Positions 18,632-28,192 of a stretch of 64,000 nt of DNA are shown piece after piece. Position numbers and translations under genes: made by a program. Under the pieces are notes generated by a model. It was given only the letters and a program-made list of their open reading frames with translations. It searched no databases and was not told where the DNA came from. Every line of letters begins with the position of its first letter. Position 1 is the stretch's first letter. This DNA comes from an uncultured Verrucomicrobiales bacterium (GTDB taxonomy: Bacteria > Verrucomicrobiota > Verrucomicrobiia > Verrucomicrobiales > Akkermansiaceae): the NCBI GenBank assembly GCA_949373085.1, contig CASICJ010000008.1, positions 45,318-109,317 of the forward strand. Direction: 5' to 3'.

Positions 18632-19081
18632 ATGAGACCTTTGACTAAAATTCCTGATGCTCTAGAACTCTATATTAACGGCTTGAAATCTCACGACATT
18701 GAAAAGATTGGTACAAGTTTCGCGCCACAGATCCAATTCGTGACGCCGGCTAAAACGATGGGTTACGACGAAATCCTCGCATTTCTCAGCGCTCTCTACC
18801 GGGGTTTTCTGGATTGGAGCTACCAGCACGACCCTCCGGTCCGACGCGAGGATGGAGCGATTGGAGTTAAGTGGAGGCAGGGAGGAACCCACACCCAAAC
18901 ACTCGAATTTCCAGGGTTCGACGCGTATGCTGCCACAGGACGCGCGGTTATTATCCCCGAACACTATTTTTATTATCAGGTGGAAGAAAATGGACTCACT
19001 GAGATCCGACCTGATCCCGTTCCGGGGGGGGCGCCACGCGGCATCTTTGAACAAATTGGAGTGAAGCTTCCGCCTCTTTAA
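18632..19081 (+). CDS. NTF2/SnoaL-like protein
   Basis: A 149-residue cytoplasmic protein with the cone-shaped NTF2-like layout: an N-terminal helix (ALELYINGLKSHDIEKI), then FAPQIQFVTPAKTM and a strand-rich half ending HYFYYQVEENGLTEI. Family members are small-molecule isomerases or hydrolases, or simply binding proteins. The substrate is unknown. It starts 9 bp after the cytochrome c remnant and is followed after 20 bp by a YciI-like gene. Confidence 0.65.
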   Translation: MRPLTKIPDALELYINGLKSHDIEKIGTSFAPQIQFVTPAKTMGYDEILAFLSALYRGFLDWSYQHDPPVRREDGAIGVKWRQGGTHTQTLEFPGFDAYAATGRAVIIPEHYFYYQVEENGLTEIRPDPVPGGAPRGIFEQIGVKLPPL

Positions 19082-19101
19082 ATTTTAAAGAGAGAACCAT
19101 C

Positions 19102-19398
19102 ATGACCTTTGCAATCATCACCAAGGACGCGGAAGGCAGTGCTACCACGCGATCTACTCATCAAGACGCCCACAAGCGTTATCTCGACCACAATCGGGCT
19201 CACCTCGTCGCAGCCGGAGCGATGCTGCAGGACGATGGAGCCACCGCCCATGGTGGAATTCTATTGGTAGAATTTGAAACCCGTAAAGAAGTCGAAACCT
19301 TCGTCCGCGAAGATCCATTCTGGGATGCCGGAGTCTTTGGTAACATCACGATCACGCGCTGGCGAAAGGCCTTTGTTGCTGGAAAGCGTATCGACTAA
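19102..19398 (+). CDS. YciI-like protein
   Basis: A 98-residue dimeric alpha-beta barrel (ferredoxin-like) protein with the YciI family markers: H in LDHNRAHLVAAG, GGILLVEFETRKEVETFV and the DPFWDAGVFGNITITRW region. The family includes monooxygenase-like and dehalogenase-like enzymes with a conserved His/Asp pair. It has an AAAGAGAG ribosome site upstream and is probably cotranscribed with the preceding gene. Confidence 0.8.
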   Translation: MTFAIITKDAEGSATTRSTHQDAHKRYLDHNRAHLVAAGAMLQDDGATAHGGILLVEFETRKEVETFVREDPFWDAGVFGNITITRWRKAFVAGKRID

Positions 19399-19446
19399 TC
19401 GTGCCCCATCGCAAGAACTTTCAGTAGATTCAGGGAACCAAGACGT

Positions 19447-20418
19447 CTATGCCTGATTGCGAACCCCAATTTCCTTGAGCATCTTACTAACTAAAATATG
19501 GTGAGGTAAAGTGGAGATTAGGTAAAATCCAATAGATGTATAGGCGATCTTCTGGATGAGGGACCCTGAATCTAAAAAGAGTGCCCAAGCTACCACAAAG
19601 AGAATGGCTGGGAGGCCAAAAGCTAATGAGTCGATGTGCATTTTTACTTGTTTGAAAAATATGGAACTCTCCTTAGTTGAGTAAAACTGAGACATTAACT
19701 TTTGCATATGACGAGTCGAGTGCATGCAGAGAAAATATCCGCCAATCGCTAGCAGTGGAGGAGTGGAGAGAAACCAAAAAACTGCCACAATGGACTCCAA
19801 CACAAAGAATAAGAATCCATAGGAAAAAATCTGTTTGGGACATTTAAAAAAACTTATGGCAGCGAGTAAAGAAGAGAGGCCGAGTAGCGAAAGAGAAAAG
19901 GTTTTCAAGATGACATCCAAAGATTCGCCGCCCGGAGTAGCCGTGATAGAACCAAATGGCCCCCATGATTCTCGAGGATGGAAGTAGCAAGGTAAAGCAA
20001 CCACTAAAGAGCCTCTGATCCAAGCCCACGACTTCGGAAATTCGGGTGATTTTTCGAAAAAATCTGAGAATGAAGTCCGGTCAGCTTCGCCAAAATGGAT
20101 TGCCGTTAATATTAAAAACGATAAAACTGTGAGGACTGGTGCCAGCATAAGTCCAATCCATGCAGCTACCATTAATGAGAGATACCAGCCTACCGTCTTC
20201 CAGGTATCAAAGCAGTTTCGATTGGCCGCATTTTCTTTAATGATCACGATGTCCATTGCACCATGTGCCATCCCCAAAAATAAGAGTGCTACCACCCAGA
20301 TAATACTGGAAAGATCATACGGCAACAACCTACTGACCATCCATAAAATGATCAGCTGGGTGATAGGTAAAAAAAATAAAAGCGCCTGTTTTGCAGACGC
20401 TTTTGAACTATTCACCAT
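19447..20418 (-). CDS. blh: Brp/Blh-family beta-carotene 15,15'-dioxygenase
   Basis: A 323-residue integral membrane enzyme that splits beta-carotene into two retinal molecules, supplying the chromophore for rhodopsin. Family markers: GMAHGAMDIVII near residue 48 and LTAIHFGEADR near residue 108, whose His residues bind the catalytic iron, plus a later CMHSTRHMQK. Eight or more hydrophobic segments are visible. It begins 12 bp after the rhodopsin stop in the same direction, so the two form an operon. No carotenoid synthesis genes (crtE, B, I, Y) are in the window, so beta-carotene must be made from another locus. Confidence 0.92.
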   Translation of the reverse strand: MVNSSKASAKQALLFFLPITQLIILWMVSRLLPYDLSSIIWVVALLFLGMAHGAMDIVIIKENAANRNCFDTWKTVGWYLSLMVAAWIGLMLAPVLTVLSFLILTAIHFGEADRTSFSDFFEKSPEFPKSWAWIRGSLVVALPCYFHPRESWGPFGSITATPGGESLDVILKTFSLSLLGLSSLLAAISFFKCPKQIFSYGFLFFVLESIVAVFWFLSTPPLLAIGGYFLCMHSTRHMQKLMSQFYSTKESSIFFKQVKMHIDSLAFGLPAILFVVAWALFLDSGSLIQKIAYTSIGFYLISTLPHHILVSKMLKEIGVRNQA

Positions 20419-20430
20419 CTAAGAACCCTT

Positions 20431-21216
20431 CTAAGGTAAACGCTCTTCAGAATCCATTTTAGAGAGAACCTGCGCGGCCATAACAGAAGCCACACCAAAT
20501 CCTACCTTATTAATGATGTCTGCAATATTGTATGCAATCTCGCGGATGCTTTCGTTCCCGGTCAGAGCGAGTAGAAATCCTATCGGATAAATAATCCAGC
20601 CGATCGCGATGAACTTCTTCATAACGTTTAAACAGCCTTTGAATTCGTCAGAAAATTTCTCTGCAGCCTGTGACACTTGACCGTAAAGCGTGACAACAAT
20701 CGCGACCCAGAACACACAGGATACGATGTAGAAACCCCACCACGAAACACCACCAATTTCGCTAGTTTCTGCTATCCAAGCCGTTACCAACATTGCTAAG
20801 GAAATAAATCCTAGCTTCCAGAAGAGACCATTGCTCTTCTTACTGAGGGCGAGTAGCAGCGGAAACTCCAAAACCATAAGAGGAACTGTAATCAGCCAAT
20901 CGATATATCGATAAGCCGTCGGGAAAGCTTCGAGCTCCCCGATGGAGACCGTCCCATCTTCCGCTATCGTAATGGCATTAGCCAGCGACTCGGCATAGAT
21001 GGACGACATTCGGTAATAGTGAAAACAAGCTACACCACATATAATTCCTGCAACAATAGCGACTTTCTTATAAGTCGTTGTAAGGGAGCTCTGCATCATA
21101 AAGAGATACAACGAGCCGGCCCCCATTCCGACGATTCCGAGCCAAAAAAGGTAAAGAGTAATACCCTCCGGGCTCAAACCCGCCTGCAATGCTTTTAACG
21201 TTACTGACATTTCCAT
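20431..21216 (-). CDS. Proteorhodopsin-type light-driven proton pump
   Basis: A 261-residue seven-helix rhodopsin. Helix C reads RYIDWLITVPLMVLEF: Asp106 (Schiff-base acceptor), Thr110 and Glu117 (donor) give the DTE pattern of outward proton pumps. Helix G carries IADIINKVGFG with the retinal-binding Lys237 and counter-ion Asp233. His66 matches the proton-acceptor partner His75 of proteorhodopsin. Met114 at the spectral-tuning position predicts green absorption. The B-C loop is ~18 residues longer than in GPR, as in xanthorhodopsin-like proteins. Tyr163 occupies the position of the xanthorhodopsin fenestration Gly, so an antenna carotenoid is unlikely. Cotranscribed with blh. Confidence 0.95.
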   Translation of the reverse strand: MEMSVTLKALQAGLSPEGITLYLFWLGIVGMGAGSLYLFMMQSSLTTTYKKVAIVAGIICGVACFHYYRMSSIYAESLANAITIAEDGTVSIGELEAFPTAYRYIDWLITVPLMVLEFPLLLALSKKSNGLFWKLGFISLAMLVTAWIAETSEIGGVSWWGFYIVSCVFWVAIVVTLYGQVSQAAEKFSDEFKGCLNVMKKFIAIGWIIYPIGFLLALTGNESIREIAYNIADIINKVGFGVASVMAAQVLSKMDSEERLP

Positions 21217-21428
21217 AGCGCGAGAACCTCATCTGCTTTTTTTTAAATACAACTCATTAAAACAACTAATTTTACACGGCTATATATCAAAAATTTAGAT
21301 TTCCGCTGTATTGGGATTTCAGGTTTTTTATTCACCAAACTTTTTTAATTTAGCTAATCCGACAACCTCTGCGGAGGATGGTTCTGGCGGGCTCTTGTGG
21401 GGAGGCCAACCCCGGTTAGTTTGATTGA

Positions 21429-21644
21429 GTGCAGATGCACACGAGCGGAAACCTCTCTGCAATAGAACCAGATGATTTACTTGTGATTTCTCCAGAGGCC
21501 CAAAAGCTAACTATAATCAGGCTTCCAGATCCGATTACCAACTGCTATTTCGACGACAGTGAGGAATATCTTCATGTGACCGCCTTTACCTATGGAGCCC
21601 GGTTCAAATTAAAACAACAGCAGGTCTGGAAAAATTTCCGGTAA
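21429..21644 (+). pseudogene. C-terminal remnant of an SMP-30/gluconolactonase-type propeller
   Basis: A 71-codon frame with possible GTG start, whose product (DDLLVISPEAQKLTIIRLPD, PITNCYFDDSEEYLHVTA) matches the last blade of SMP-30/gluconolactonase/LRE-like proteins (typically ...SPEGKxLGxIxxPxxxTNCxFGxxxxxLYxTA). The other five blades are missing upstream, where the 21217-21428 spacer has no matching frame. Most likely a gene remnant; a free-standing small protein is less likely. Confidence 0.55.
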
Positions 21645-21747
21645 AATTCAGACGCATTTTTAGCGATCTAAGGGGCCCCAGCCTGCTGGATCTGGATCAT
21701 GCGGAGTTGAGAATGCCACAGACTGGATTGTAACTGACCGGAATCTT

Positions 21748-23038
21748 TCAATCAGGCCGATTAACAATGATCCGGGTGTCTGGCGCGTCTCTCACATAGG
21801 CAAAAGCCCACCCAAGGAGAACGCTGAGTTTGTTTCGAAACCCGACGAGAAAGAGAATATGAATGAATAGCCACGCCAACCAAGCGATGAATCCTGTTAG
21901 CGCCCACTTGCCCGACAAGACAACCGCTGCATTTTTCCCAACAATCGCCATTATTCCCTTGTCGAAATAGCGGAATCGCGGCCGCAACTTGAGTTTCTGC
22001 CCCCTGAATCTTGTTTTCTCGAGCCTGTTCTCCTCCTTCAACACTTTAGCCACATGACGCCCCATCTGTGTCGCAGCAGGGGCCACGCCAGGAACAGGCT
22101 TATCTTGGGAATCAGTGAGGCATGCTAAATCACCGCCAACAAAAATCTCCGGAAATCCCCGGATTGAAAGATCCTCTTCGGGGGTAACCCTCCCTGCCCG
22201 ATCCGCAAGCGGAACACCCAACTGACTTGTCAAGGGATTCGCCTCGGTTCCCGCAGCCCAGATGATCGCGGCAGCCTCAACGGTAGATCCATCTGCTAAG
22301 TGAACACACCCCTTGGTCACATCGGCCACCATTGTCCCGGTAAGAATCTCAACCCCCAGTTCCTCAAGACGTTTGAAGGCATACTCGCTTTGCTTTTTAC
22401 CGAAAGAACCAAGGAGTCGATCACTCCCCTCCAGGAGAACCACCCTCAGCTTGGAAGTATCGATCCGCCGAAAGTCGTCACGCAGGGAACGATGTACGAG
22501 ATCCGTAAATGCTCCCGCCAATTCTACTCCTGTAGGCCCCCCACCCGCAATCGCCACGGTCATGAGTCGACGACGATCCTTATCGCAGTTCGTCAACTCA
22601 GCTTTTTCAAGATTACTCAGCACCCGGCGGCGTATTGACTGCGCTTCCGCCAGCGTCTTCAAACCCAGAGTGTGGGCTTCCCACTCAGGCCGACCAAAAA
22701 AAGAGGTCTGAACCCCGGCAGCAAGCAAAAGGTAGTCATACTCATACGTTCCGCCTGACTGTCCTTCAGCACGACGCTCCACCGGAGACAAATCCGTAAT
22801 CTCATCCATGAGGACTGTGACATTGGACGCCTTCATTAGGATCTGCCGCAAGGACCGCGCGATGTCAGGAGCGGCCAGCGAGGCCGTGGCCACTTGGTAG
22901 AGGAGCGGTTGAAAAAGGTGATGGTTTGTCCGGTCGACTCAATGTCACCTCGAAACGGTCATCATTAGACAACCTGCGGGCGCACTCCAAACCGGCAAAT
23001 CCCCCCCCGATAATCAAGACACGTTTAGGCAGAGTCAC
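21748..23038 (-). pseudogene. ndh: Type II NADH dehydrogenase (NDH-2) with N-terminal frameshift
   Basis: A single-subunit NADH:quinone oxidoreductase. The N-terminal FAD motif VLIIGGGFAGLECARRL is in one frame, and the rest, from DRTNHHLFQPLLYQVATA onward, is in another. The switch is a single extra base at ~22940 (ACATTGAGTCGAC where ACATTGATCGAC would restore TLIDRTNHH). The second domain has the NADH motif VAIAGGGPTGVELAGAF, then the FAD-contacting IFVGGDLA and a C-terminal membrane-binding hydrophobic segment. Everything except the one base looks functional, so either the gene is freshly broken or the base is a sequencing error. The likely start is GTG at 23038. Confidence 0.85.
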
Positions 23039-23215
23039 AGCGTTCTCGGGGGCAAAAATTTTGATTCATAAACTGAAGTGGAGGGTACTTTTCACGCAGG
23101 ACAATCTAAAGAAAATTCCAAAAAGCCTAGCGACAAACGAATACCACTGTTTGGCTACTGTAAAATGGTGAAGAAAAACATTGAAACGGAAGCTAGAGGG
23201 ACTCCCTGGCGAGCA

Positions 23216-24082
23216 TTAGTGGCGAGCAAAGAATTCCCACACCAGCGCGAGCGAATCAATCCCATGTCTCTGTTTGCGTGGCACACTATGCCCAAGACCT
23301 TTGACTGTATAATACCACACCTCATTTCCATCGGTTCCACCGCCATAACGATAGCCGGTCGTCTGATCTGAAACTTCAATCACCTTCTCGGTCGTCGTCC
23401 TATTCAATTGCTTCCAAAAGTTAATGATCTGATCCTGATGTGGAGCGCCTCCCCAGCCTCCGGCTTCACTCATCGTACCGTCAATCGGGACCACCCGGTC
23501 AGCCAAACCAGAAATCTGCATTACAGAAATCGGCTTAATCGAATCTCTTCTCTTCCACGTTTCACCACTCATTGTACCTATCATTGAAGCGGCCGCCTTG
23601 AATACATCAGAACGCACTGAGACAAGCGTGTAACTCATAAATCCACCATTAGATATGCCGCAAACAAATGTCTTTTTCGGATTCAGTTGGTGTTTTCCCT
23701 GAAGTTCTTTGGCCAGTTCCGATAAAAACCCAATATCATCTACGCGACTTAGTTTCAGTTGGGCATTCCAATGCGGTGTACGCTTTCTAAGATCGTTGGC
23801 ACCCTGCGGATAACAGACGGTAAAACCATGTTTATCCGCTAACCGGTTCATCCCCATTTTCATCACATTTTTGGCCTTACCATGATAGCCGTGCAACAAG
23901 AACACCAGTGGCGCGTTTGGTTTTAAATCCTTGGGCAAATAAATTAAATAACTTCTCTCAACATTCCCATGTTGGAAGGATAACGATTTACCCGCTTTAA
24001 AACGAAGATCAACCTCCTGAGCCAAGCCCAACGGAGCCAAGATCAACCCAGCCAATATAAAAAAACATTTCCAGCGTTTCAT
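23216..24082 (-). CDS. Secreted PHB-depolymerase-type esterase (LpqC family)
   Basis: A 288-residue alpha/beta hydrolase with signal peptide (~1-21, ending GLAQ). The oxyanion region is LVFLLHGYHGKAKNV, the nucleophile elbow CGISNGGFMSY (GxSxG type), an Asp follows in SGLADRVVPIDG and the catalytic His is in KGLGHSVP. The family contains poly(3-hydroxybutyrate) depolymerases, feruloyl and acetyl-xylan esterases. With sulfatases and lyases nearby, a glycan ester substrate is plausible. Related to the gene at 44184. Confidence 0.82.
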   Translation of the reverse strand: MKRWKCFFILAGLILAPLGLAQEVDLRFKAGKSLSFQHGNVERSYLIYLPKDLKPNAPLVFLLHGYHGKAKNVMKMGMNRLADKHGFTVCYPQGANDLRKRTPHWNAQLKLSRVDDIGFLSELAKELQGKHQLNPKKTFVCGISNGGFMSYTLVSVRSDVFKAAASMIGTMSGETWKRRDSIKPISVMQISGLADRVVPIDGTMSEAGGWGGAPHQDQIINFWKQLNRTTTEKVIEVSDQTTGYRYGGGTDGNEVWYYTVKGLGHSVPRKQRHGIDSLALVWEFFARH

Positions 24083-24114
24083 AAAAAATCACCATTTCGT
24101 AGCCGATTATTAAC

Positions 24115-24369
24115 GAGGCCCCGCCAGTCGGTTACCGTCCAAGCTCACCATTTCAAATTGCGTTACTCTGGTCTAAAGTCAACCTCAACCCTTTCCCGGT
24201 AAAAATAAATTACTCACTACAATAATCCCTTATTAATTAAATAACGAGTTCCCCAACTTTATTAGAAAGGGGGGCGTGAGCGTTTCGACAGGTGGTGAAT
24301 AAACTCCAACCGAAGAAAATTCCTCCAGTAACTTCTGCGTTGCTCCGTATTTACAGGACCATCGACTTT
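24115..24369 (+). repeat. Degenerate module A intergenic repeat
   Basis: At 24166-24215 the sequence TCTGGTCTAAAGTC, CCTCAACCCTTTCCCGGTAA and AAATAAATTACTCAC reproduces the module A layout with a diverged core. Here both flanking genes are on the minus strand, yet the repeat still points along the plus strand. The remainder to 24369 holds no convincing ORF. Confidence 0.5.
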
Positions 24370-25284
24370 CTATTCCGATACCCGCTCGACCCTATTTCGG
24401 TTCTGAGAAAAGAGCCATTCCATAAACCCATCTGTAAAGTAAGCGAAGTCGTCAATGACGTGCCCCTGCTTCAAATATTCGTGGTATCTGACATCAACGG
24501 CGTCGGCTGCCTTCAGAGCCTTGAAGCTGGTGCGTGAACCCTTGACACCCTTATCGCCATCGCCATTAAAGATCCAAATCGGGATATGCCGGATAGGCTT
24601 AGCTTCCTCTTGATTTTGGGGGCCAAAAAAGTAGCCCGATAGCGGAGCCGCAGCGGCGAACTTGGTTGGGAAGGTCCGGAGGAAATTCCAAGTGCCCTGG
24701 CCACCTCGGGAGAATCCGGTCAGGTAGAGCCGGTCCAAATCAACGTTCGGAGTCTTAGGATCCTTGTTCAGATTTCCGACCAGATCGTCGAGCGCCTTGA
24801 TCGTCATCGTCCGGTATTCTTCGCTAGACCAATTATCCTGTTTTTTTCGATTCCGCGGCACGAAAAGAATGTGGGGATTTGCCTGAATCTTCGGCAGCGA
24901 CCACACTCCCTTGGGGAATCCCTTGTGGGTGTCGATTGTCAGGTCGGTGAACCCGTGGAGAAAGGTCACCAGGGGATACTTCACGTTTGATTTTAGATTC
25001 TTGGGAACGTAGACGTGATAGGGCAAACCGGTCTCATGGGTCCGATCCTCGTAGAGTTGATCGAGATCCTTAATTTCTCCGAAATTATCACGGATCGCCT
25101 TGAGCATATTGGTTTCCTTTACCGAAATTACTCGAGAAACTCCAGGAGCATCAAATTTCGCCAATACATCGAGCTCTCTAGAATCCTTTTCTGACTCGGC
25201 GACTGACAGCGAGCCCAAGCAGATTAGGACGATCGGAACTAAAATTAATCTCATGATTCGTTTGCTTGTATTTTGTTTCCTCAA
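24370..25284 (-). CDS. Secreted alpha/beta hydrolase (carboxylesterase/phospholipase-like)
   Basis: A 304-residue protein with an N-terminal signal segment (~residues 10-29). The second half has an alpha/beta hydrolase core: YPLVTFLHGFTDLTID, nucleophile elbow LTGFSRGGQGTWNF, an Asp in FNGDGDKGVK and His in YLKQGHVIDD. Such enzymes are annotated as prolyl-oligopeptidase-like or phospholipase/carboxylesterases and are frequent in polysaccharide-degrading Verrucomicrobia. It is the second exported esterase in a row on this strand (with 23216). Confidence 0.78.
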   Translation of the reverse strand: MRKQNTSKRIMRLILVPIVLICLGSLSVAESEKDSRELDVLAKFDAPGVSRVISVKETNMLKAIRDNFGEIKDLDQLYEDRTHETGLPYHVYVPKNLKSNVKYPLVTFLHGFTDLTIDTHKGFPKGVWSLPKIQANPHILFVPRNRKKQDNWSSEEYRTMTIKALDDLVGNLNKDPKTPNVDLDRLYLTGFSRGGQGTWNFLRTFPTKFAAAAPLSGYFFGPQNQEEAKPIRHIPIWIFNGDGDKGVKGSRTSFKALKAADAVDVRYHEYLKQGHVIDDFAYFTDGFMEWLFSQNRNRVERVSE

Positions 25285-25439
25285 AAATCAACCACAAAAG
25301 TTTGCGATTATAATTCTAACTTTGATTACATCAACTATGCTCGGAGCATTTGTAAGTGTGAAAAACTTTTCTGGATGGGGCGCAAGGAAACCCTTAAAGG
25401 AATCTTCAAACTCCCTTCCCGCCATTTAAAGCTCCCCAC

Positions 25440-25634
25440 CCTACCGTGAGAACACCTAGCGGACGCCTTATATAATAGGCTGAGAGATTTTTTGATCTTA
25501 ATATGAGTGAGATTCCAATTGGATTGTTATTCGGTTTAAAGAAGCTGGATGCTTATGTTAGGGAACGCCCGCTTCCCGTTCCAAATAATCCTTCAACCCC
25601 TTCCTCCCAAAAGGAAGTTTTTAGTAGCCAGCTC
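25440..25634 (+). repeat. Module B intergenic repeat upstream of sulfatase
   Basis: GGACGCCTTATATAATAGGC, then TGAGAGATTTTTTGATC, an AATATG and GGATTGTTATTCGG form a complete module B (25460-25560). The module's ATG at 25503 opens a frame that continues without stop into the sulfatase gene, adding 44 residues. Because those residues are made by the repeat, the sulfatase start was placed at 25635. A TATAAT-like box is part of the repeat, so it may supply a promoter. Confidence 0.7.
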
Positions 25635-26984
25635 ATGAAATGCCATAAAAACTTACTAGTTGCTATTCTTGCATCAGCCCTAACCAGCATTCTTACGGAT
25701 TCATCTCAGGCCGAGGAAACACCACCTAACATCATAATCATTCTCAGTGATGACCAAGCTTGGACGGACTATGGTTTCATGGGTCACAAAGTGATCAAAA
25801 CGCCTCACCTCGATAAGCTAGCCGAGAAGAGTATCGTATATGAACGAGGTTACGTAGCCTCCCCGCTTTGCAGACCCTCACTAGCCTCTATATTGACAGG
25901 AAAACAGCCTTTTGAACATTGCATCTCAGGCAACGATGTAAATGGCCTCAATAGAAGAGCTGAGCTCGATGTTCCACTACGCAAGGCATTCCACCAGCAC
26001 CCGACCTTCGTCAAAGAACTTGTTAAGCAAGGTTACCTTGCCCACCAGTCTGGTAAATGGTGGGAAGGTCACTTCAGTGCTGGAGGCTTCACTCATGGCA
26101 TGACTCATGGAGACCCCAAGAGGGGAGGAAGACATGGAGACATCGGGCTAAAGATTGGAAGAAACGGCATGGAGCCCGTCACCGATTTTATCGATATGGC
26201 GATAGAGAAAAAGAAGCCCTTTCTCGTTTGGTATGCCCCCTTCTTACCTCACACTCCACATAATCCTCCAAAACGATTGTTGGATAAATACACTGAACCA
26301 GACAGGGCAAAAGATGTAGCCAAATACTATGCAATGTGTGATTGGTTTGACGAAACCTGCGGCACTCTGCTGAACCATCTCGATAGAAAGGAAATCTCTG
26401 AGAACACCCTCGTGCTCTATATCTGTGACAATGGGTGGGCAGCCACCAGTAGCAATTCGAACGACCCTCACCAGAAACTCTGGGGACGCTATGCTCAGAG
26501 GTCGAAGGGCTCGCCTTTCGAGAATGGCATTCGCACGCCCATCATGGTTTCTTGGCCAAAGAAACTACAAGCGAAGAAGAGCCAACACTTTGCCCACGCC
26601 ATCGACTTCTTTCCAACGGTTCTTGCTGCAACTAGAGCCAAGGCTCTCATTGAACTCAAGGGCGTCAACTTACTTGATGAAGCGGCTGTAGCTAAGCGTA
26701 AAAAAATCTTTGGAGTCTGTCACGCTATTCACAATATGAATCCTGGCAACTCTGACGAGACTCTCAAGTATCTCTGGAGCATCGAAGGAGACTGGAAACT
26801 GATGCTGCGCTATCCCGGAAAGGACACCACTGGCTATCGGAACGTACATATATGGGACAAGAATCCCGTTAGACTCTATAATCTCAAGAATGACCCAGCT
26901 GAGAAAAATGAGCTCTCAGCTAAACATCCTGAGATCGTCACCAAGATGCAAGCTAGTATTGAGGCTTGGCACAAGGTTCAATAA
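25635..26984 (+). CDS. Secreted sulfatase
   Basis: A ~449-residue arylsulfatase-type enzyme that removes sulfate esters from polysaccharides in the periplasm or outside. The start at 25635 gives a proper signal peptide (MKCHKNLLVAILASALTS). Metal-binding block NIIIILSDDQAWTDYG, formylglycine site SPLCRPSLASILTG and metal/substrate block LVLYICDNGWAAT are present. The Cys is in CRPSL, so the Arg two residues after Pro in the classical CxPSR is replaced by Leu, as in some planctomycetal sulfatases; maturation by the standard enzyme is therefore uncertain. The preceding repeat probably carries its promoter. Confidence 0.9.
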   Translation: MKCHKNLLVAILASALTSILTDSSQAEETPPNIIIILSDDQAWTDYGFMGHKVIKTPHLDKLAEKSIVYERGYVASPLCRPSLASILTGKQPFEHCISGNDVNGLNRRAELDVPLRKAFHQHPTFVKELVKQGYLAHQSGKWWEGHFSAGGFTHGMTHGDPKRGGRHGDIGLKIGRNGMEPVTDFIDMAIEKKKPFLVWYAPFLPHTPHNPPKRLLDKYTEPDRAKDVAKYYAMCDWFDETCGTLLNHLDRKEISENTLVLYICDNGWAATSSNSNDPHQKLWGRYAQRSKGSPFENGIRTPIMVSWPKKLQAKKSQHFAHAIDFFPTVLAATRAKALIELKGVNLLDEAAVAKRKKIFGVCHAIHNMNPGNSDETLKYLWSIEGDWKLMLRYPGKDTTGYRNVHIWDKNPVRLYNLKNDPAEKNELSAKHPEIVTKMQASIEAWHKVQ

Positions 26985-27217
26985 GCGACTTCAAAGCCGA
27001 ATTATTTTCTAGTGACACAAAATAGCCTGCTATTACGAATAAAGACTTAAAGCGTGCTGTCTAGCCTCCGTTACAAACGTCTACCACGATCTAAAAACCA
27101 CCCACCCCCACCGGGGGAACTTCATTGCTTACGCCCTATGCAATGCGGCGAAAGATCTTTTTGCCCTCATATCGGCGCCACTCCGATTGAATTTTTATTC
27201 GGTTTAAGAATCGATGA
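26985..27217 (+). repeat. Module C followed by module B
   Basis: TTTCTAGTGACACAAAATAG at ~27008 and the blocks AAAGCGTGCTGTCTAGCC and GTTACAAACGTCTACCACG are a diverged module C. A GGGGG-stem hairpin (CACCCACCCCCACCGGGGG, ~27098) and module B (CCTATGCAATGCGGCGAAAG, then TTTATTCGGTTTAAG) follow to 27215. The order hairpin-B is the same as at 50290 and 60795. No ORF starts here; the next gene is convergent. Confidence 0.65.
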
Positions 27218-28138
27218 TCACTTGTTTATGCCCATCACTTGCATACCCATTTTGTATTCGGCAGCCTGCATGGCTCGAGCAGTTTTCCAATGATTGAGGA
27301 ACGCCTCGCTTTGATTGGGGCTGAGAACGTCGGGAATGTTTTTGGCGATTTCCAGGTCGGTCGCCGCCCAGCGTTCCTCGATGACTCTAAAGTCTCCGGT
27401 TTCTGCCAATTTTTCCCAGTTTTCCTCATCGCTACCGTTCCCTTCTCCGGAGTTCAGTCGTGCCTGATAAAGAGTCTCGACAAGGCGTTCCTCGACTTCG
27501 GGAGTGAGCGGTTCATCGGAGAGAGCATTCCGCAAGCCTCGCATCTGCCCGCGTTCTGGAAGTTGTTGCTCGTACTTTTTGAACGATGTGGCATCTTCTT
27601 CGTTTTGAAGGAATTCATCAATTTTCCCGCTACTTTCCTCGGCTAATTTTTCCATTTCAATGGCAAGGGATGCCCGTCCTTCTTCGTCTGCTTGCACCCA
27701 CTTCATTCCCAGTTGCTGCTGATCAAGTATGCGCTTTGTCAGGAGTTCCTTGAAGTATTTCGATTCCTCGTTGTTGAGGCCGAGGGAGTTGATGAAGTCT
27801 CCGTAAATCATGGGAAGCCCGGCTTCGATTCCCTGCTTAATCATGGCGCGGCCGGCGTCGGTTTGCATCACCTCGGACATCGATCGCAATGGGTTATCGT
27901 CCTTTTCCTCGCCCTCTTTTCCGGGCCTACCATCTAGCTGCCTTTGACTTGAGATTAGCGGTTTTGAATCCGACACAGGGACAGGAAGAGAGCGCCGGCG
28001 TGATTCCTGAGGTCCATCCTTGCTTAGGGTTTCAGCACTTGCGAAATCATCCTTAAGGGACTTGAGTCGACCTTCCTGTACGAAGTATACGACGAGGCCT
28101 ACTACGACGGCCACAACCACTGTTGGAAAATATCTCAT
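27218..28138 (-). CDS. Single-pass membrane protein of unknown function
   Basis: A ~306-residue protein starting MRYFPTVVVAVVVGLVVYF, giving one N-terminal transmembrane helix; an alternative start 20 codons upstream adds unlikely residues. After a ~60-residue low-complexity linker (EGEEKDDNPLRSM) comes a highly charged, helical region rich in Glu, Lys, Leu and Gln (EMEKLAEESSGKIDEFLQ), which looks like an extended periplasmic helical-bundle domain. I do not recognise the family, which resembles uncharacterised verrucomicrobial proteins. No partner gene is adjacent. Confidence 0.65.
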   Translation of the reverse strand: MRYFPTVVVAVVVGLVVYFVQEGRLKSLKDDFASAETLSKDGPQESRRRSLPVPVSDSKPLISSQRQLDGRPGKEGEEKDDNPLRSMSEVMQTDAGRAMIKQGIEAGLPMIYGDFINSLGLNNEESKYFKELLTKRILDQQQLGMKWVQADEEGRASLAIEMEKLAEESSGKIDEFLQNEEDATSFKKYEQQLPERGQMRGLRNALSDEPLTPEVEERLVETLYQARLNSGEGNGSDEENWEKLAETGDFRVIEERWAATDLEIAKNIPDVLSPNQSEAFLNHWKTARAMQAAEYKMGMQVMGINK

Positions 28139-28192
28139 ACAGGAAGGTTTAGAGAATCTGTCAGGCCAGCAAAAGTTCAAAATGACAACAGC

